Shown: piece after piece, positions 1-7,311 of the stretch | How the letters are laid out: each line of letters starts with the position of its first letter | Numbering within the stretch: the first letter of the stretch is position 1 | Source of the DNA: Paraeggerthella hongkongensis | GTDB taxonomy: Bacteria > Actinomycetota > Coriobacteriia > Coriobacteriales > Eggerthellaceae | DNA length: 64,000 bases | Assembly (NCBI RefSeq): GCF_003340345.1 | Contig: NZ_PPTQ01000010.1 | Coordinates: 62,001-126,000 of the forward strand | Direction: 5' to 3' | Notes under the pieces: generated by a model | Databases searched by the model: none | Seen by the model: the letters and a program-made list of their open reading frames with translations, nothing else | Told to the model about the DNA's origin: nothing | Translations under genes and position numbers: made by a program

Positions 1-1
1 C

Positions 2-388
2 AAAGAGGGCGGTCGTCGCGTCGAGAGCGAGAAGAAGGTGTTCCCCGGATACGTTCTCGTCCGTATGGACTTGGACGATCGTAGCTGGGCCGCAGTTCGC
101 AACACGCCGGGCGTAACCGGATTCGTGGGCGCGGACGGCAACCCTGCTCCTCTTACGCGCGAAGAGTACAACAAGATCATGAAGCGCACGGACACGAAGA
201 AGAAGCCTGCGGTTTCTTCGAGCCTGGAAGTGGGCCAATCGGTCAAGGTTGTGTCGGGTCCCCTCGCCGAGTTCGATGGCGTGGTTTCCGAGGTGTCGCC
301 TGATGCGGGCAAGGTGAAGGTTATGGTCTCCATCTTCGGCCGCGAAACTCCTGTCGAGCTTTCGTTCGATCAGGTGGCGAAGATCTAA
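2..388 (+). CDS. nusG: Transcription termination/antitermination protein NusG, 3' part
   Basis: The gene enters from the left edge; the open frame starts at base 2 and gives 128 residues. NusG binds RNA polymerase and modulates pausing, Rho termination and coupling to ribosomes. Visible are the end of the NGN domain ([10 protein letters not shown], then [10 protein letters not shown], a hallmark of the family) and a C-terminal KOW domain (about the last 55 residues, starting [13 protein letters not shown]). The missing N-terminus lies outside the window. It precedes rplK, the common bacterial order nusG-rplK-rplA. Confidence 0.95.
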   Translation, partial: KEGGRRVESEKKVFPGYVLVRMDLDDRSWAAVRNTPGVTGFVGADGNPAPLTREEYNKIMKRTDTKKKPAVSSSLEVGQSVKVVSGPLAEFDGVVSEVSPDAGKVKVMVSIFGRETPVELSFDQVAKI

Positions 389-397
389 AGGTGCGAA

Positions 398-457
398 CAA
401 AAGCGGCTTCGCGTGCCCGCGTGGACCGGGGCTTCTCACTCGAAACCAGCCGCTTTG
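398..457 (+). promoter_or_regulatory. Stem-loop between nusG and rplK
   Basis: AAAGCGGCT (400-408) pairs with AGCCGCTTT (448-456) across a 39-nt loop, followed by a short TTG. There is no long T-run, so it may be a weak attenuator or an RNA-processing site rather than a strong terminator. Function is inferred from position only. Confidence 0.4.
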
Positions 458-514
458 TTGATAGAAACAACGTTTAACTTTATGTGTGACAGTCAGCTGA
501 AAGGATAGTTCACC

Positions 515-1012
515 ATGGCTGAAAAGAAGCAAACCGGCTTTATCAAGCTTCAGATCCCCGCGGGTGCCGCGAACCCGGCTCCTCCGGTTGGCCCGGCGCT
601 CGGCGCTCAGGGCGTCAACATCATGCAGTTCTGCCAGGCGTTCAACGCTCAGACGCAGGACCAGTCCGGCACCATCATCCCGGTTGAGATCACGGTGTAC
701 GAGGACAAGTCCTTCACCTTCGTGTGCAAGACTCCTCCGGCGGCCGTGCTCATCAAGGAGAAGCTGGGCATCAACAGCGGTTCCGGCATCCCGCAGCTGC
801 AGTCCGTCGGCACGTTGACCGAGGACCAGCTCCGCGAGATCGCCGAGATCAAGCTCCCGGACCTCAACGCCAACACGGTTGAGGCTGCCATGGAGATCAT
901 CGCCGGCACGGCGCGCAGCATGGGCGTGCGCATCGAAGGTCGCGAGATGAAGAAGAAGTACGTGCCTTCCAAGAAGGTTGCTGCTATGCTCCAGGGCAAG
1001 ACGATCGACTAA
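515..1012 (+). CDS. rplK: 50S ribosomal protein L11
   Basis: Product of 165 residues, slightly longer than the usual ~142 owing to a C-terminal extension ([17 protein letters not shown]...). L11 binds the GTPase-associated region of 23S rRNA and is needed for the RelA stringent response. The family signature is clear: [19 protein letters not shown] near the N-terminus with the conserved proline-rich loop, then [12 protein letters not shown], and the RNA-binding domain with [12 protein letters not shown]. The start ATG follows GAAAGGA at a good distance. It is co-directional with nusG and rplA. Confidence 0.96.
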   Translation: MAEKKQTGFIKLQIPAGAANPAPPVGPALGAQGVNIMQFCQAFNAQTQDQSGTIIPVEITVYEDKSFTFVCKTPPAAVLIKEKLGINSGSGIPQLQSVGTLTEDQLREIAEIKLPDLNANTVEAAMEIIAGTARSMGVRIEGREMKKKYVPSKKVAAMLQGKTID

Positions 1013-1036
1013 CGACGTCTTCTGCAATGCGTGATC

Positions 1037-1101
1037 GCAGCTGCGCATAATGTGCGCAGCTGCTTTGACGATACAGGAAAGTGGAAGGACGCTTTGCGTC
1101 C
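1037..1101 (+). promoter_or_regulatory. Two stem-loops in the rplK-rplA spacer
   Basis: An 11-bp perfect stem, GCAGCTGCGCA (1037-1047) with TGCGCAGCTGC (1053-1063), is followed by a smaller GGACGC/GCGTCC hairpin at about 1087-1101. Neither has a terminator T-run. In other bacteria L1 represses the L11-L1 operon by binding mRNA; whether these hairpins are such a site is only a possibility. Confidence 0.4.
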
Positions 1102-1126
1102 GCTACACACCACGAAAGGAAACATC

Positions 1127-1837
1127 ATGAAAATGTCCAAGAACTACCGTGCGGCTCTCGAGAAGATCGGCGAGTCCACCTACGCTCCGCTCGAAGCGTT
1201 CAGCCTTGTGAAGGAGGTTTCGACGGCTAAGTTCGACCAGACCGTTGAGGCTCACTTCCGTTTGGGCATCGACACCCGTCAGGCTGACCAGCAGCTGCGT
1301 GGTACCGTGAGCCTGCCGAACGGCTCGGGCAAGACGGTTCGCGTTGCCGTGTTCGCTGAGGGCGAGGCTGCCCGCGCCGCCGAGGAAGCCGGCGCCGACA
1401 TCGTGGGCACCGACGAGCTGGTTCAGCAGATCCAGGCTGGCGAGTTCAACTTCGACGCCGCTGTTGCGACGCCCGACCAGATGGGCAAAGTTGGTCGTCT
1501 GGGCAAGATCCTGGGCCCCCGCGGCTTGATGCCGAACCCCAAGCTGGGCACGGTGACCAACGACGTCGTCAAGGCCATCAACGAGCTCAAGGGCGGCCGC
1601 GTGGAGTATCGTGCAGACCGCTACGGTATCGCTCACGTTGTCATCGGCAAGGCCAGCTTCACGGCTGAGCAGCTTGCTGAGAACTACGGCGCCGTGTACG
1701 ACGAGATCCTGCGTATGAAGCCGGCTGCGGCCAAGGGCAAGTACGTGAAGTCGATCTCCGTCTCCGCCACCATGACGCCGGGCGTTTCCGTTGACTCGGG
1801 CGTGACCCGCAACTACACGGAAGCCGCTGCCGAATAA
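1127..1837 (+). CDS. rplA: 50S ribosomal protein L1
   Basis: Product of 236 residues, the normal family length. L1 forms the mobile stalk near the E site and represses its own operon in many bacteria. The diagnostic segments are visible: [31 protein letters not shown], the [15 protein letters not shown] motif at mid-protein, and [22 protein letters not shown] chose ATG 1127 because GAAAGGA lies 6-7 nt upstream and the protein then begins [11 protein letters not shown]; an in-frame GTG at 1031 would add a non-conserved stretch overlapping the hairpin. rplJ/rplL do not follow here. Confidence 0.96.
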   Translation: MKMSKNYRAALEKIGESTYAPLEAFSLVKEVSTAKFDQTVEAHFRLGIDTRQADQQLRGTVSLPNGSGKTVRVAVFAEGEAARAAEEAGADIVGTDELVQQIQAGEFNFDAAVATPDQMGKVGRLGKILGPRGLMPNPKLGTVTNDVVKAINELKGGRVEYRADRYGIAHVVIGKASFTAEQLAENYGAVYDEILRMKPAAAKGKYVKSISVSATMTPGVSVDSGVTRNYTEAAAE

Positions 1838-1856
1838 GCTGCACTGTTAGACGTTG

Positions 1857-1888
1857 AAGAAAAGGGGCCTGCGGGTCCCTTTTCTTTT
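1857..1888 (+). terminator. Rho-independent terminator after rplA
   Basis: A 10-bp perfect stem, AAGAAAAGGG (1857-1866) with CCCTTTTCTT (1877-1886), ends in a T-run. It closes the nusG-rplK-rplA transcript. Confidence 0.9.
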
Positions 1889-1951
1889 ACCCTCTTTTAA
1901 GATCTCAATGTGATATCATGTTGGTATCGACAATCTGAGAAAGGAACCGTC

Positions 1952-2926
1952 ATGTCCGTTGAAAAGACCGTTCACGTGCGAAGCGGCTGGCCGATGTTGG
2001 TGTTGACGCTGGTTTTGGTCGTCGCGTTTGCTGCGATAATCGCTACGGGGGCTACCATGCTTCCTCCCGACGATGCTCCGGTGACCACCACAGCGCAGGC
2101 GCTTGGCGTCGGGCTGCTTGTTTCAGGCATCGTGGGAGTATGCATCGTTCCGTTGATTCTGCTCATGGGCTTCTTCACCATTCAGCCGAACCAGGCGCGC
2201 GTTCTCATCCTGTTCGGCGACTACAAGGGCACGGTGCGAGACGAAGGCTTCCATTGGGCGAACCCGTTCTACTCGCGTAGTGCTGGCAGCACGGCTGATC
2301 CCGCTACGGGCAAAGCCGTGCCCATGAATACGAAGATCTCGCTGCGCGCTCGCACGTACAACGGCGACCACTTGAAGGTGAACGACAAATGCGGCAACCC
2401 CATCGAGATCGCAGACGTCGTTGTTTGGCGCGTTGAGAACACGGCGAAGGCTTTGTTCGACGTGGACGACTACAATTCCTACGTGCACACGCAAAGCGAA
2501 ACGGCTTTGCGGCACGTGGCTACCGCGTACGCTTACGATCAGATGCCCGGCGAGCCTGAGGATGGGATCACGCTCCGCAGCAACATCGAGGAGGTTTCCG
2601 CCGCCCTTAAAGAAGAGCTTTCGGTGCGCTTGGAAAAGGCCGGCGTGGTGATTGACGACGCGCGCCTTACGCACCTTGCGTATGCGCCGGAGATCGCTCA
2701 GGCGATGCTGCGTCGCCAGCAGGCTGACGCGGTGATCGCTGCGCGTGAGAAGATCGTGCAGGGTGCCGTGGGCATGGTCGATATGGCGCTTTCCGAGTTA
2801 TCCAGCAAGAACGTGGTAGACTTGGACGACGAGCGCAAGGCCGCTATGGTTTCGAACCTGATGGTGGTCCTTTGCGGAGACTCTGACGCGCAGCCCGTGC
2901 TGAACACGGGCACGCTCTACCAGTAA
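1952..2926 (+). CDS. SPFH/Band 7 domain membrane protein
   Basis: A 324-residue protein. Two hydrophobic segments lie at about residues 10-35 and 50-75 (VGLLVSGIVGVCIVPLILLMGFF). A Band 7/SPFH domain follows, recognisable by IQPNQARVLILFGDYKGTVRDEGFHWANPF and the helical heptad-like region with YAPEIAQAMLRRQQADAVIAAREKIVQGAV, typical of stomatin/flotillin relatives. Members scaffold membrane microdomains or proteases; the particular role here is not known. ATG 1952 is preferred because GAAAGGA precedes it; an earlier in-frame ATG at 1910 lacks such a site. The small ribbon-helix-helix gene directly downstream suggests a two-gene operon. Confidence 0.85.
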   Translation: MSVEKTVHVRSGWPMLVLTLVLVVAFAAIIATGATMLPPDDAPVTTTAQALGVGLLVSGIVGVCIVPLILLMGFFTIQPNQARVLILFGDYKGTVRDEGFHWANPFYSRSAGSTADPATGKAVPMNTKISLRARTYNGDHLKVNDKCGNPIEIADVVVWRVENTAKALFDVDDYNSYVHTQSETALRHVATAYAYDQMPGEPEDGITLRSNIEEVSAALKEELSVRLEKAGVVIDDARLTHLAYAPEIAQAMLRRQQADAVIAAREKIVQGAVGMVDMALSELSSKNVVDLDDERKAAMVSNLMVVLCGDSDAQPVLNTGTLYQ

Positions 2927-2931
2927 AAGGA

Positions 2932-2967
2932 ATCGGCGCACCCAGGCTTGCTCCCGGGTGCGCCGAT
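2932..2967 (+). repeat. 12-bp inverted repeat between the SPFH and RHH genes
   Basis: ATCGGCGCACCC (2932-2943) and GGGTGCGCCGAT (2956-2967) form a perfect stem with a 12-nt loop, ending 11 nt before the RHH start codon. Without a T-run it is more likely an RNA hairpin or an operator than a terminator. Confidence 0.5.
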
Positions 2968-2978
2968 GCGGTGACGAT

Positions 2979-3161
2979 ATGGCGAAACGCAAACAATACC
3001 CCTTGCGCGTGGACCCCGCTTTATGGGAGGCCATCGAGCGCTGGGCTGCTGACGATCTGCGCAGCGTGAACGCGCAGGTGGAGTTTATCTTGCGTCGTGC
3101 GTTGAGCGAAGCGGGCAGGTTGAAGCCTCCGCCCCCGCGCGACGAAACCGACCTTGGGTAA
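2979..3161 (+). CDS. Small ribbon-helix-helix (Arc-type) protein
   Basis: A 60-residue protein starting MAKRKQYPLRVDPALWEAIERWAADDLRSVNAQVEFILRRAL. The pattern of a short basic N-terminal strand (KQYPLRVD), then helix A and helix B (SVNAQVEFILRRAL), is that of MetJ/Arc ribbon-helix-helix DNA-binding proteins. Target DNA is unknown. It follows the SPFH gene by 52 nt and probably shares its transcript. An ATG at 2979 fits the conserved start; a longer in-frame start at 2958 would run through the upstream hairpin. A truncated relative lies at 4812-4967. Confidence 0.75.
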   Translation: MAKRKQYPLRVDPALWEAIERWAADDLRSVNAQVEFILRRALSEAGRLKPPPPRDETDLG

Positions 3162-3167
3162 AAGGGG

Positions 3168-3234
3168 GACGGGGCCGACGATTCGTGTTTGACATCGGAA
3201 CGAACACGAGCCGTCGGCCCCGTCTTCTCGTTTT
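3168..3234 (+). terminator. Long-stem terminator after the RHH gene
   Basis: GACGGGGCCGAC (3168-3179) pairs with GTCGGCCCCGTC ending at 3224, with an inner CGTGTT/AACACG pairing, followed by TTCTCGTTTT. This is a strong intrinsic terminator. Confidence 0.85.
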
Positions 3235-3405
3235 GCTCTGCATGCGCGTTTCGCAACGATCGGCTCCTCTTTCGGAGAAGCGTCTTCTCGTTGATCGATT
3301 CGCTATGATTTTCAAAAGGAAGCCGCTACACTGGGGCAAAGGAGCGCCCGACGTGCGGTGCGTTGCGCGCTCGGCGCCAAAACGCTTCGAGGTTAGGAGA
3401 TCTGC

Positions 3406-4758
3406 ATGGAGGCTTCCGTTTACCCGAATCAACCCGAAACGCTGCAGGAAACCGTGGCTTTGCTGGAGAGGGCGTACCTGTACGCGTATCCGCTCGTGCT
3501 CATGGACGTCATCAAAGACCGGACGACGAACGTGGTGGTCCCCGACGCGGAGCACGCTCCCATCAACCAGCTGTTCCATGCTCAAACGCTGGCGACGCCC
3601 GATATGGTGAGCTTGACGCGTCCGAACGTGGATACGGTGTACTCGCAGGCTTATCTGGACCTGGGGGCCGAGCCGATTTTGCTGTACAAGCCCGCCACGG
3701 ATCGTTACTGCTCGATTCAGACGTTCGATGGGTACTCCAACACGCCCGTAGTGCTTGGTACGGGCGGAGTAGGGGGCAGCGATGCTGCAACCTACGCGTT
3801 TGTTGGACCGTTCTGGTCGGGCGAGCTTCCGCAGGGCGTGACCAAGGTCTCCATGCCCACGAATTTCGTTTGGCTGCTGCTTCGCACGAAGTGCTTTGGC
3901 GTTGACGACCTGCCGGGCGTTCGCGAGGTCCAGCAGGGCATGAGAATGCACCCGCTTTCAGCCCACGCGCTGGACGAGGGCGCGGGGTACGCGTGTCCGA
4001 AGGGGTCGTACGATCTCGCGTGCGACTACGTTCCCTTGGAGTTCATGCAACGTCTTTCCGTCCAGGATTTCTTCACGCGCTTCAACGGGCTGGCTTCGGA
4101 CAATCCGGGAGCCCCTGAGGACGCCCCGGCGCTGGCGCAATTCGAAACCGTAGGCATCGGCGCAGGGTTGACGTTCGACATCGCTGCCTTGGGGGAAGGC
4201 GTTGCCGAGGCGGCTGCGTATCTGCCGACGCTTCTGGATCGCGATTTCTCATCGGCTCATGCCAGCACCACCGTTTCGAACGGCTGGATGTTCATGGACG
4301 ATCGCGTGGACACGTTCGGCACCGATTACGCGTATCGCGCTGTGGTGGCGTTCGGCGGATTCGCCAATCCCGTGACCATGGCGGTGTATCCGTCGATGGT
4401 CGTGGATGCTGCAGGGAACCCCTTGCGCGGCGACAAGTCGTACCGCCTGCATTTTGCCGCGGGCGAAACCCCGCCCCATGCAAGCGAGGGATGGTGGTCG
4501 CTTACAGCCTACACCGAAGCGGGCCGGTTGATACCCAACGAGCTGAATCGCTACAACATCGGCGAGGTGGACGATCTGCCCTTCAACGAGGACGGATCGC
4601 TCGATCTGTATCTTCAGGCTGAAAAACCCGCAGACGATCGCGTGCGCTTCTGGCTGCCTTTGTGCGAAGGCGTATTCTCGTTGACGATGCGCATCTACCT
4701 CCCGGACGAGCGCGTGCTTTCTTTCGACTGGAAGCTTCCGCCGCTTGAGGTCGTATAG
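3406..4758 (+). CDS. DUF1254/DUF1214 domain protein
   Basis: A 450-residue protein with the two-domain arrangement of the DUF1254-DUF1214 family. The N-terminal half has AYLYAYPLVLMDV and LTRPNVDTVYSQAYLDL, the typical DUF1254 signature. The C-terminal half has GDKSYRLHFAAGETPPHASEGWWSLTAY and a closing WLPLCEGVFSLTMRIYLPDE, as in DUF1214. No signal peptide is evident. The biochemical role of this family is not established. AGGAG lies 7 nt before the start. It stands alone between a terminator and decayed copies of itself and of the RHH gene. Confidence 0.85.
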   Translation: MEASVYPNQPETLQETVALLERAYLYAYPLVLMDVIKDRTTNVVVPDAEHAPINQLFHAQTLATPDMVSLTRPNVDTVYSQAYLDLGAEPILLYKPATDRYCSIQTFDGYSNTPVVLGTGGVGGSDAATYAFVGPFWSGELPQGVTKVSMPTNFVWLLLRTKCFGVDDLPGVREVQQGMRMHPLSAHALDEGAGYACPKGSYDLACDYVPLEFMQRLSVQDFFTRFNGLASDNPGAPEDAPALAQFETVGIGAGLTFDIAALGEGVAEAAAYLPTLLDRDFSSAHASTTVSNGWMFMDDRVDTFGTDYAYRAVVAFGGFANPVTMAVYPSMVVDAAGNPLRGDKSYRLHFAAGETPPHASEGWWSLTAYTEAGRLIPNELNRYNIGEVDDLPFNEDGSLDLYLQAEKPADDRVRFWLPLCEGVFSLTMRIYLPDERVLSFDWKLPPLEVV

Positions 4759-4811
4759 CCCGACCTTGTGCACGGCCGTCGTGCGAGCTGGGTCGTGCAA
4801 GCCGCGGCACT

Positions 4812-4967
4812 ATGGTGGATCTCGTTTTATGGGAGACTGTCGAGCGCTGGGCTGCTGACAACCTGCGCAGCGTGAACGCGCAGGTAGAATTCATCCTGCG
4901 CCGCGCGTTGAGTGATGCTGGTAGGTTGAATCCTGCACCCTCGCGCGAGGAAACCGACCCAGAATAG
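4812..4967 (+). pseudogene. Truncated duplicate of the RHH gene (2979-3161)
   Basis: The 51-codon frame MVDLVLWETVERWAADNL... matches residues ~11-60 of the RHH protein almost throughout (SVNAQVEFILRRALSDAGRL against SVNAQVEFILRRALSEAGRL). It lacks the N-terminal basic beta-strand that such proteins use to contact DNA. No convincing ribosome-binding site precedes it. I read it as a decaying duplicate. It could still make a dimerising peptide, so loss of function is inferred. Confidence 0.7.
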
Positions 4968-4970
4968 AAT

Positions 4971-5114
4971 GAGGACGGTCGCTCGACCTGCATCTACAGG
5001 TTGAAGGATCCATAAACGATCGCGCGCTCTTGGCTGTCTTTACGTCAAGGCGCGCGTTCTTTTGCAACGTGCATTTGCCTTTCGGCTGTGCGTGCGTTCG
5101 TATTTTCTCCGTGA
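4971..5114 (+). pseudogene. Decayed duplicate of the 3' end of the DUF1254/DUF1214 gene
   Basis: Starting GAGGACGG, this stretch aligns by eye with positions 4588 to about 4735 at the end of the intact gene (for example CGATCGCG, then TTGGCTG against CTGGCTG), with many substitutions and small indels and no open frame. It abuts the truncated RHH copy directly. Together they look like the remains of a tandem duplication with an internal deletion. Confidence 0.65.
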
Positions 5115-5173
5115 GCCATTCGCAGGGTTCTCTTGAAAAATGTTAGCTATTTAAGGCATGTTCGTCTATATTA

Positions 5174-5209
5174 TGTAACCATAAGGTTACATGTAATCAT
5201 ACGGTTACG
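5174..5209 (+). promoter_or_regulatory. Two abutting 18-bp dyads, likely repressor/activator sites
   Basis: TGTAACC-ATAA-GGTTACA (5174-5191) is a perfect dyad and TGTAATC-ATAC-GGTTACG (5192-5209) is a near-copy placed immediately after it. They lie about 50 nt before the start of the SipW/TasA locus, close to A+T-rich promoter-like sequence (TATATT 5167-5172, TATAAA 5211-5216). The binding protein is not identifiable from the site. Confidence 0.6.
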
Positions 5210-5261
5210 TTATAAAGCGCGCAGCCGTGCGCCGCGAAGGGGCGTACGGAGTGCAATTGAC

Positions 5262-6576
5262 ATGGCGAGAAGGACGATCGGTTTGACTGAGAAGCGTGTG
5301 TACAGCCTGACGGGGGGGGGGGGCTCTTAAGATAAGTGCGCGTGCTCTCTGCGCGGCGCTCCTCTTGCTTCTCCTGCTACTTCCATGCGCGTCGTCGGCG
5401 TATGCCGATGATCGGTCCAACGTCGAGCTTTCGCTTGTTCAAGGCATCTCTTCGGTCAATCGTCCTTTCTCTGTTTCCAACCTGCTGCCGGGCGATGACG
5501 AATCCATCGACGTTCAGCTTCTCGTTGCGCACGTCGATGCGCTTTCCGTGTGGTTCCAGGCCGATGTCGTCGAGGATCCCTCCGCTCTTTCCCGTGCGCT
5601 CGAGTTGCGCGTAGTAGACGTCGCGTCGAACGTGATGATCTGGCAAGGCACGCTCGATGACCTAAACGAACATCCGGTTTCCGTGCCCGTATCTGCAAGC
5701 GAGGGCGGCGAAACGACGCTCTCATGGCGAATTGAGGCAGGGCTGCCTGCTCAAGCTGGAAACGAGTACCAGCTGGCCCGCTGCACCGCCGACCTTCAGT
5801 GGTACGTACAGGGCGACGATCAGTCGAAATTGACCCCTTTGACCTCTACCGGCGATAGCCTGCCCCATGTGCTGCTTGCGCTTGCCCTCGCGGTGGGTAC
5901 GGGGGCTCTTGCGATCGTCGCGATCCGTCGCAGGCGCGCTGCGCTCGCCGTCGCCGACGTTTCCTCATCGGCTCCGATGGGCGCCCATGCGGCTGTTTCC
6001 CCAATCTCGTCCGATGACGAAGATGGAGACGACGACGCAGCGGCGGCTCGGCGTCGAGGATTGCTGACGTGCCTTGCCGTCGTTGCGGCATTGCTTCTTG
6101 TGGCTGCGGCAGCATGGGCCCTGATCTGGGCGCGTGCGAGTCTTCCCCAGAGCGTGTTCGAAACAGGATCGGTGGCCGTGCAGCTCAACGACGGGCACCC
6201 CGTATTTCCAGAGGGTTCCGTTTCCCTTGAACCTGGCAGCACGGTGGTGCGGGAATTTTCCGTGGGAAACACCGGTACTGCCGATGTTTTCTACCGAATC
6301 TATCTGGAGAACTTGCAGGGTGGTTTGGCGTCGGCTCTTGACGTGCGGGTTTTCCGGGGCGAGACGATGCTGTACCAAGGCAGTGCCTTGGGGTTGGAGC
6401 AGCGGGATGCGTGTGTGTCCGATAAGGTGCTCGCGCCGGGACAGACCGACGTTCTTCGTATCGAGGTGCGCATGGCCGATGGATCCGGCAACGGATACCA
6501 GGGGGAGGACGTTTCGTTTGACCTGTGCGCTCAGGTCGTGCAGACGAAGAACAACGAGGGGAGGGATCTCTCGTGA
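5262..6576 (+). CDS. Membrane-anchored TasA-like protein, frame-off by a poly-G tract
   Basis: From ATG 5262 (GGAG 10 nt upstream) the frame reads MARRTIGLTEKRVYSLTGGGGS and stops at 5330, just after a 12-G run. Removing one G joins it to the long frame ending at 6576, giving about 437 residues. The joined frame then has a full signal peptide (ALCAALLLLLLLPCASSAYA), a ~150-residue external domain, a membrane segment (VLLALALAVGTGALAIVAI), an acidic cytoplasmic loop, and a second membrane segment (LLTCLAVVAALLLVAAAAW). A TasA/camelysin-like domain follows (FETGSVAVQLNDG, then VGNTGTADVFYRIYL, YQGEDVSFDLCAQVVQTKNN). Without the frameshift the only in-frame start is TTG 5365, inside the signal peptide. 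Phase variation is the simplest reading; a sequencing error in the run is the alternative. Confidence 0.72.
5312..5323 (+). repeat. 12-G homopolymer tract (putative slippage switch)
   Basis: Twelve consecutive G within codons 17-21 of the 5262 frame. With 11 or 14 G the frame continues into the long ORF; with 12, as here, it ends at TAA 5328-5330. Tracts of this kind are the classical contingency-locus mechanism. Confidence 0.85.
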
Positions 6577-7052
6577 AGCCCTTCCGTGAAACGGCCTTCT
6601 GGAGCGCGCGCATCGCGCTGCTGGGAAGCGCTGCACTTCTTGCGCTGTCCATCCTTCTGATGACGGGAGCGACGTATGCGTGGATGAGCGATTCGGTGGT
6701 GAACCGGGGAAACGTTCTGCGGTGCGCCGATTCGGGACCCGCTTCGTGTGAGAGTGAACCGGTGACCGATCCTGGGGGCGAAGGAGACCCCGTTGTCACG
6801 CCCATCGGGGACTCCGCTGCCAACGGAAGCGTCACGTCGGATGGCGATAGTGAGGCAGCTGGCGATGGCAGCAGCGCTTCCGCGCCGAACGGGGGTCTCG
6901 CGCCCGGGCAAGATTCACCGGTTGCGCCGGGCGCGGTCGAGGGTGGTGGCCTAGAGCTGCGAAGCGGGTCTGCAAGCGAGATGATCTTTCCGGTCTCCTC
7001 TTCCGAACAGGGTTTCGATCTGGTTCCGAAGCGGATTGAACGAGAGGGGTGA
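6573..7052 (+). CDS. Short SipW-type exported protein without a TasA domain
   Basis: GTG 6573 overlaps the previous stop (GTGA) and is preceded by a purine-rich GAGGGGAGGG, so translation is probably coupled to the upstream gene. The 159-residue product has a hydrophobic segment (IALLGSAALLALSILLMTGATYAW) followed by MSDSVVNRGNVLRC, matching the SipW-dependent pattern F/M-x-D-x-V-x-N-x-G-N. The rest is a low-complexity Gly/Ser/Pro/Asp tail and a short conserved-looking end. The beta-sandwich of TasA relatives is absent. It may be a minor or adaptor component; that is a guess from position. Confidence 0.65.
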   Translation: MKPFRETAFWSARIALLGSAALLALSILLMTGATYAWMSDSVVNRGNVLRCADSGPASCESEPVTDPGGEGDPVVTPIGDSAANGSVTSDGDSEAAGDGSSASAPNGGLAPGQDSPVAPGAVEGGGLELRSGSASEMIFPVSSSEQGFDLVPKRIEREG

Positions 7053-7158
7053 TGGCCCATAGGGAAGAGGAAGTTGTCGAAGGGGCTTACTGCCCACGTG
7101 CCCTGCGCAAAGCCTTTCGGTCATGAACGCGGCGCGAAATATTGAAGGGGATGAAAGT

Positions 7159-7311
7159 ATGGAGAAGACCAACAACAAGAAGCTCATAGCCAGCGCAACG
7201 CTCATCGTGGCATCGATCGCGCTGCTGCTGGGCCTGACGTTCGCCTGGTTCACGGACACCGTGGCCAACAAGGGGAACAAGATACAAGCAGGTACACTTA
7301 AGGTGCAGCTG
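7159..7311 (+). repeat. Direct repeat, copy 1 (5' end of TasA-like gene)
   Basis: These 153 bp encode the signal region and match 8693-8845 with about nine mismatches by eye, three of them in the first ~125 bp. Downstream the two genes diverge strongly. Confidence 0.85.
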
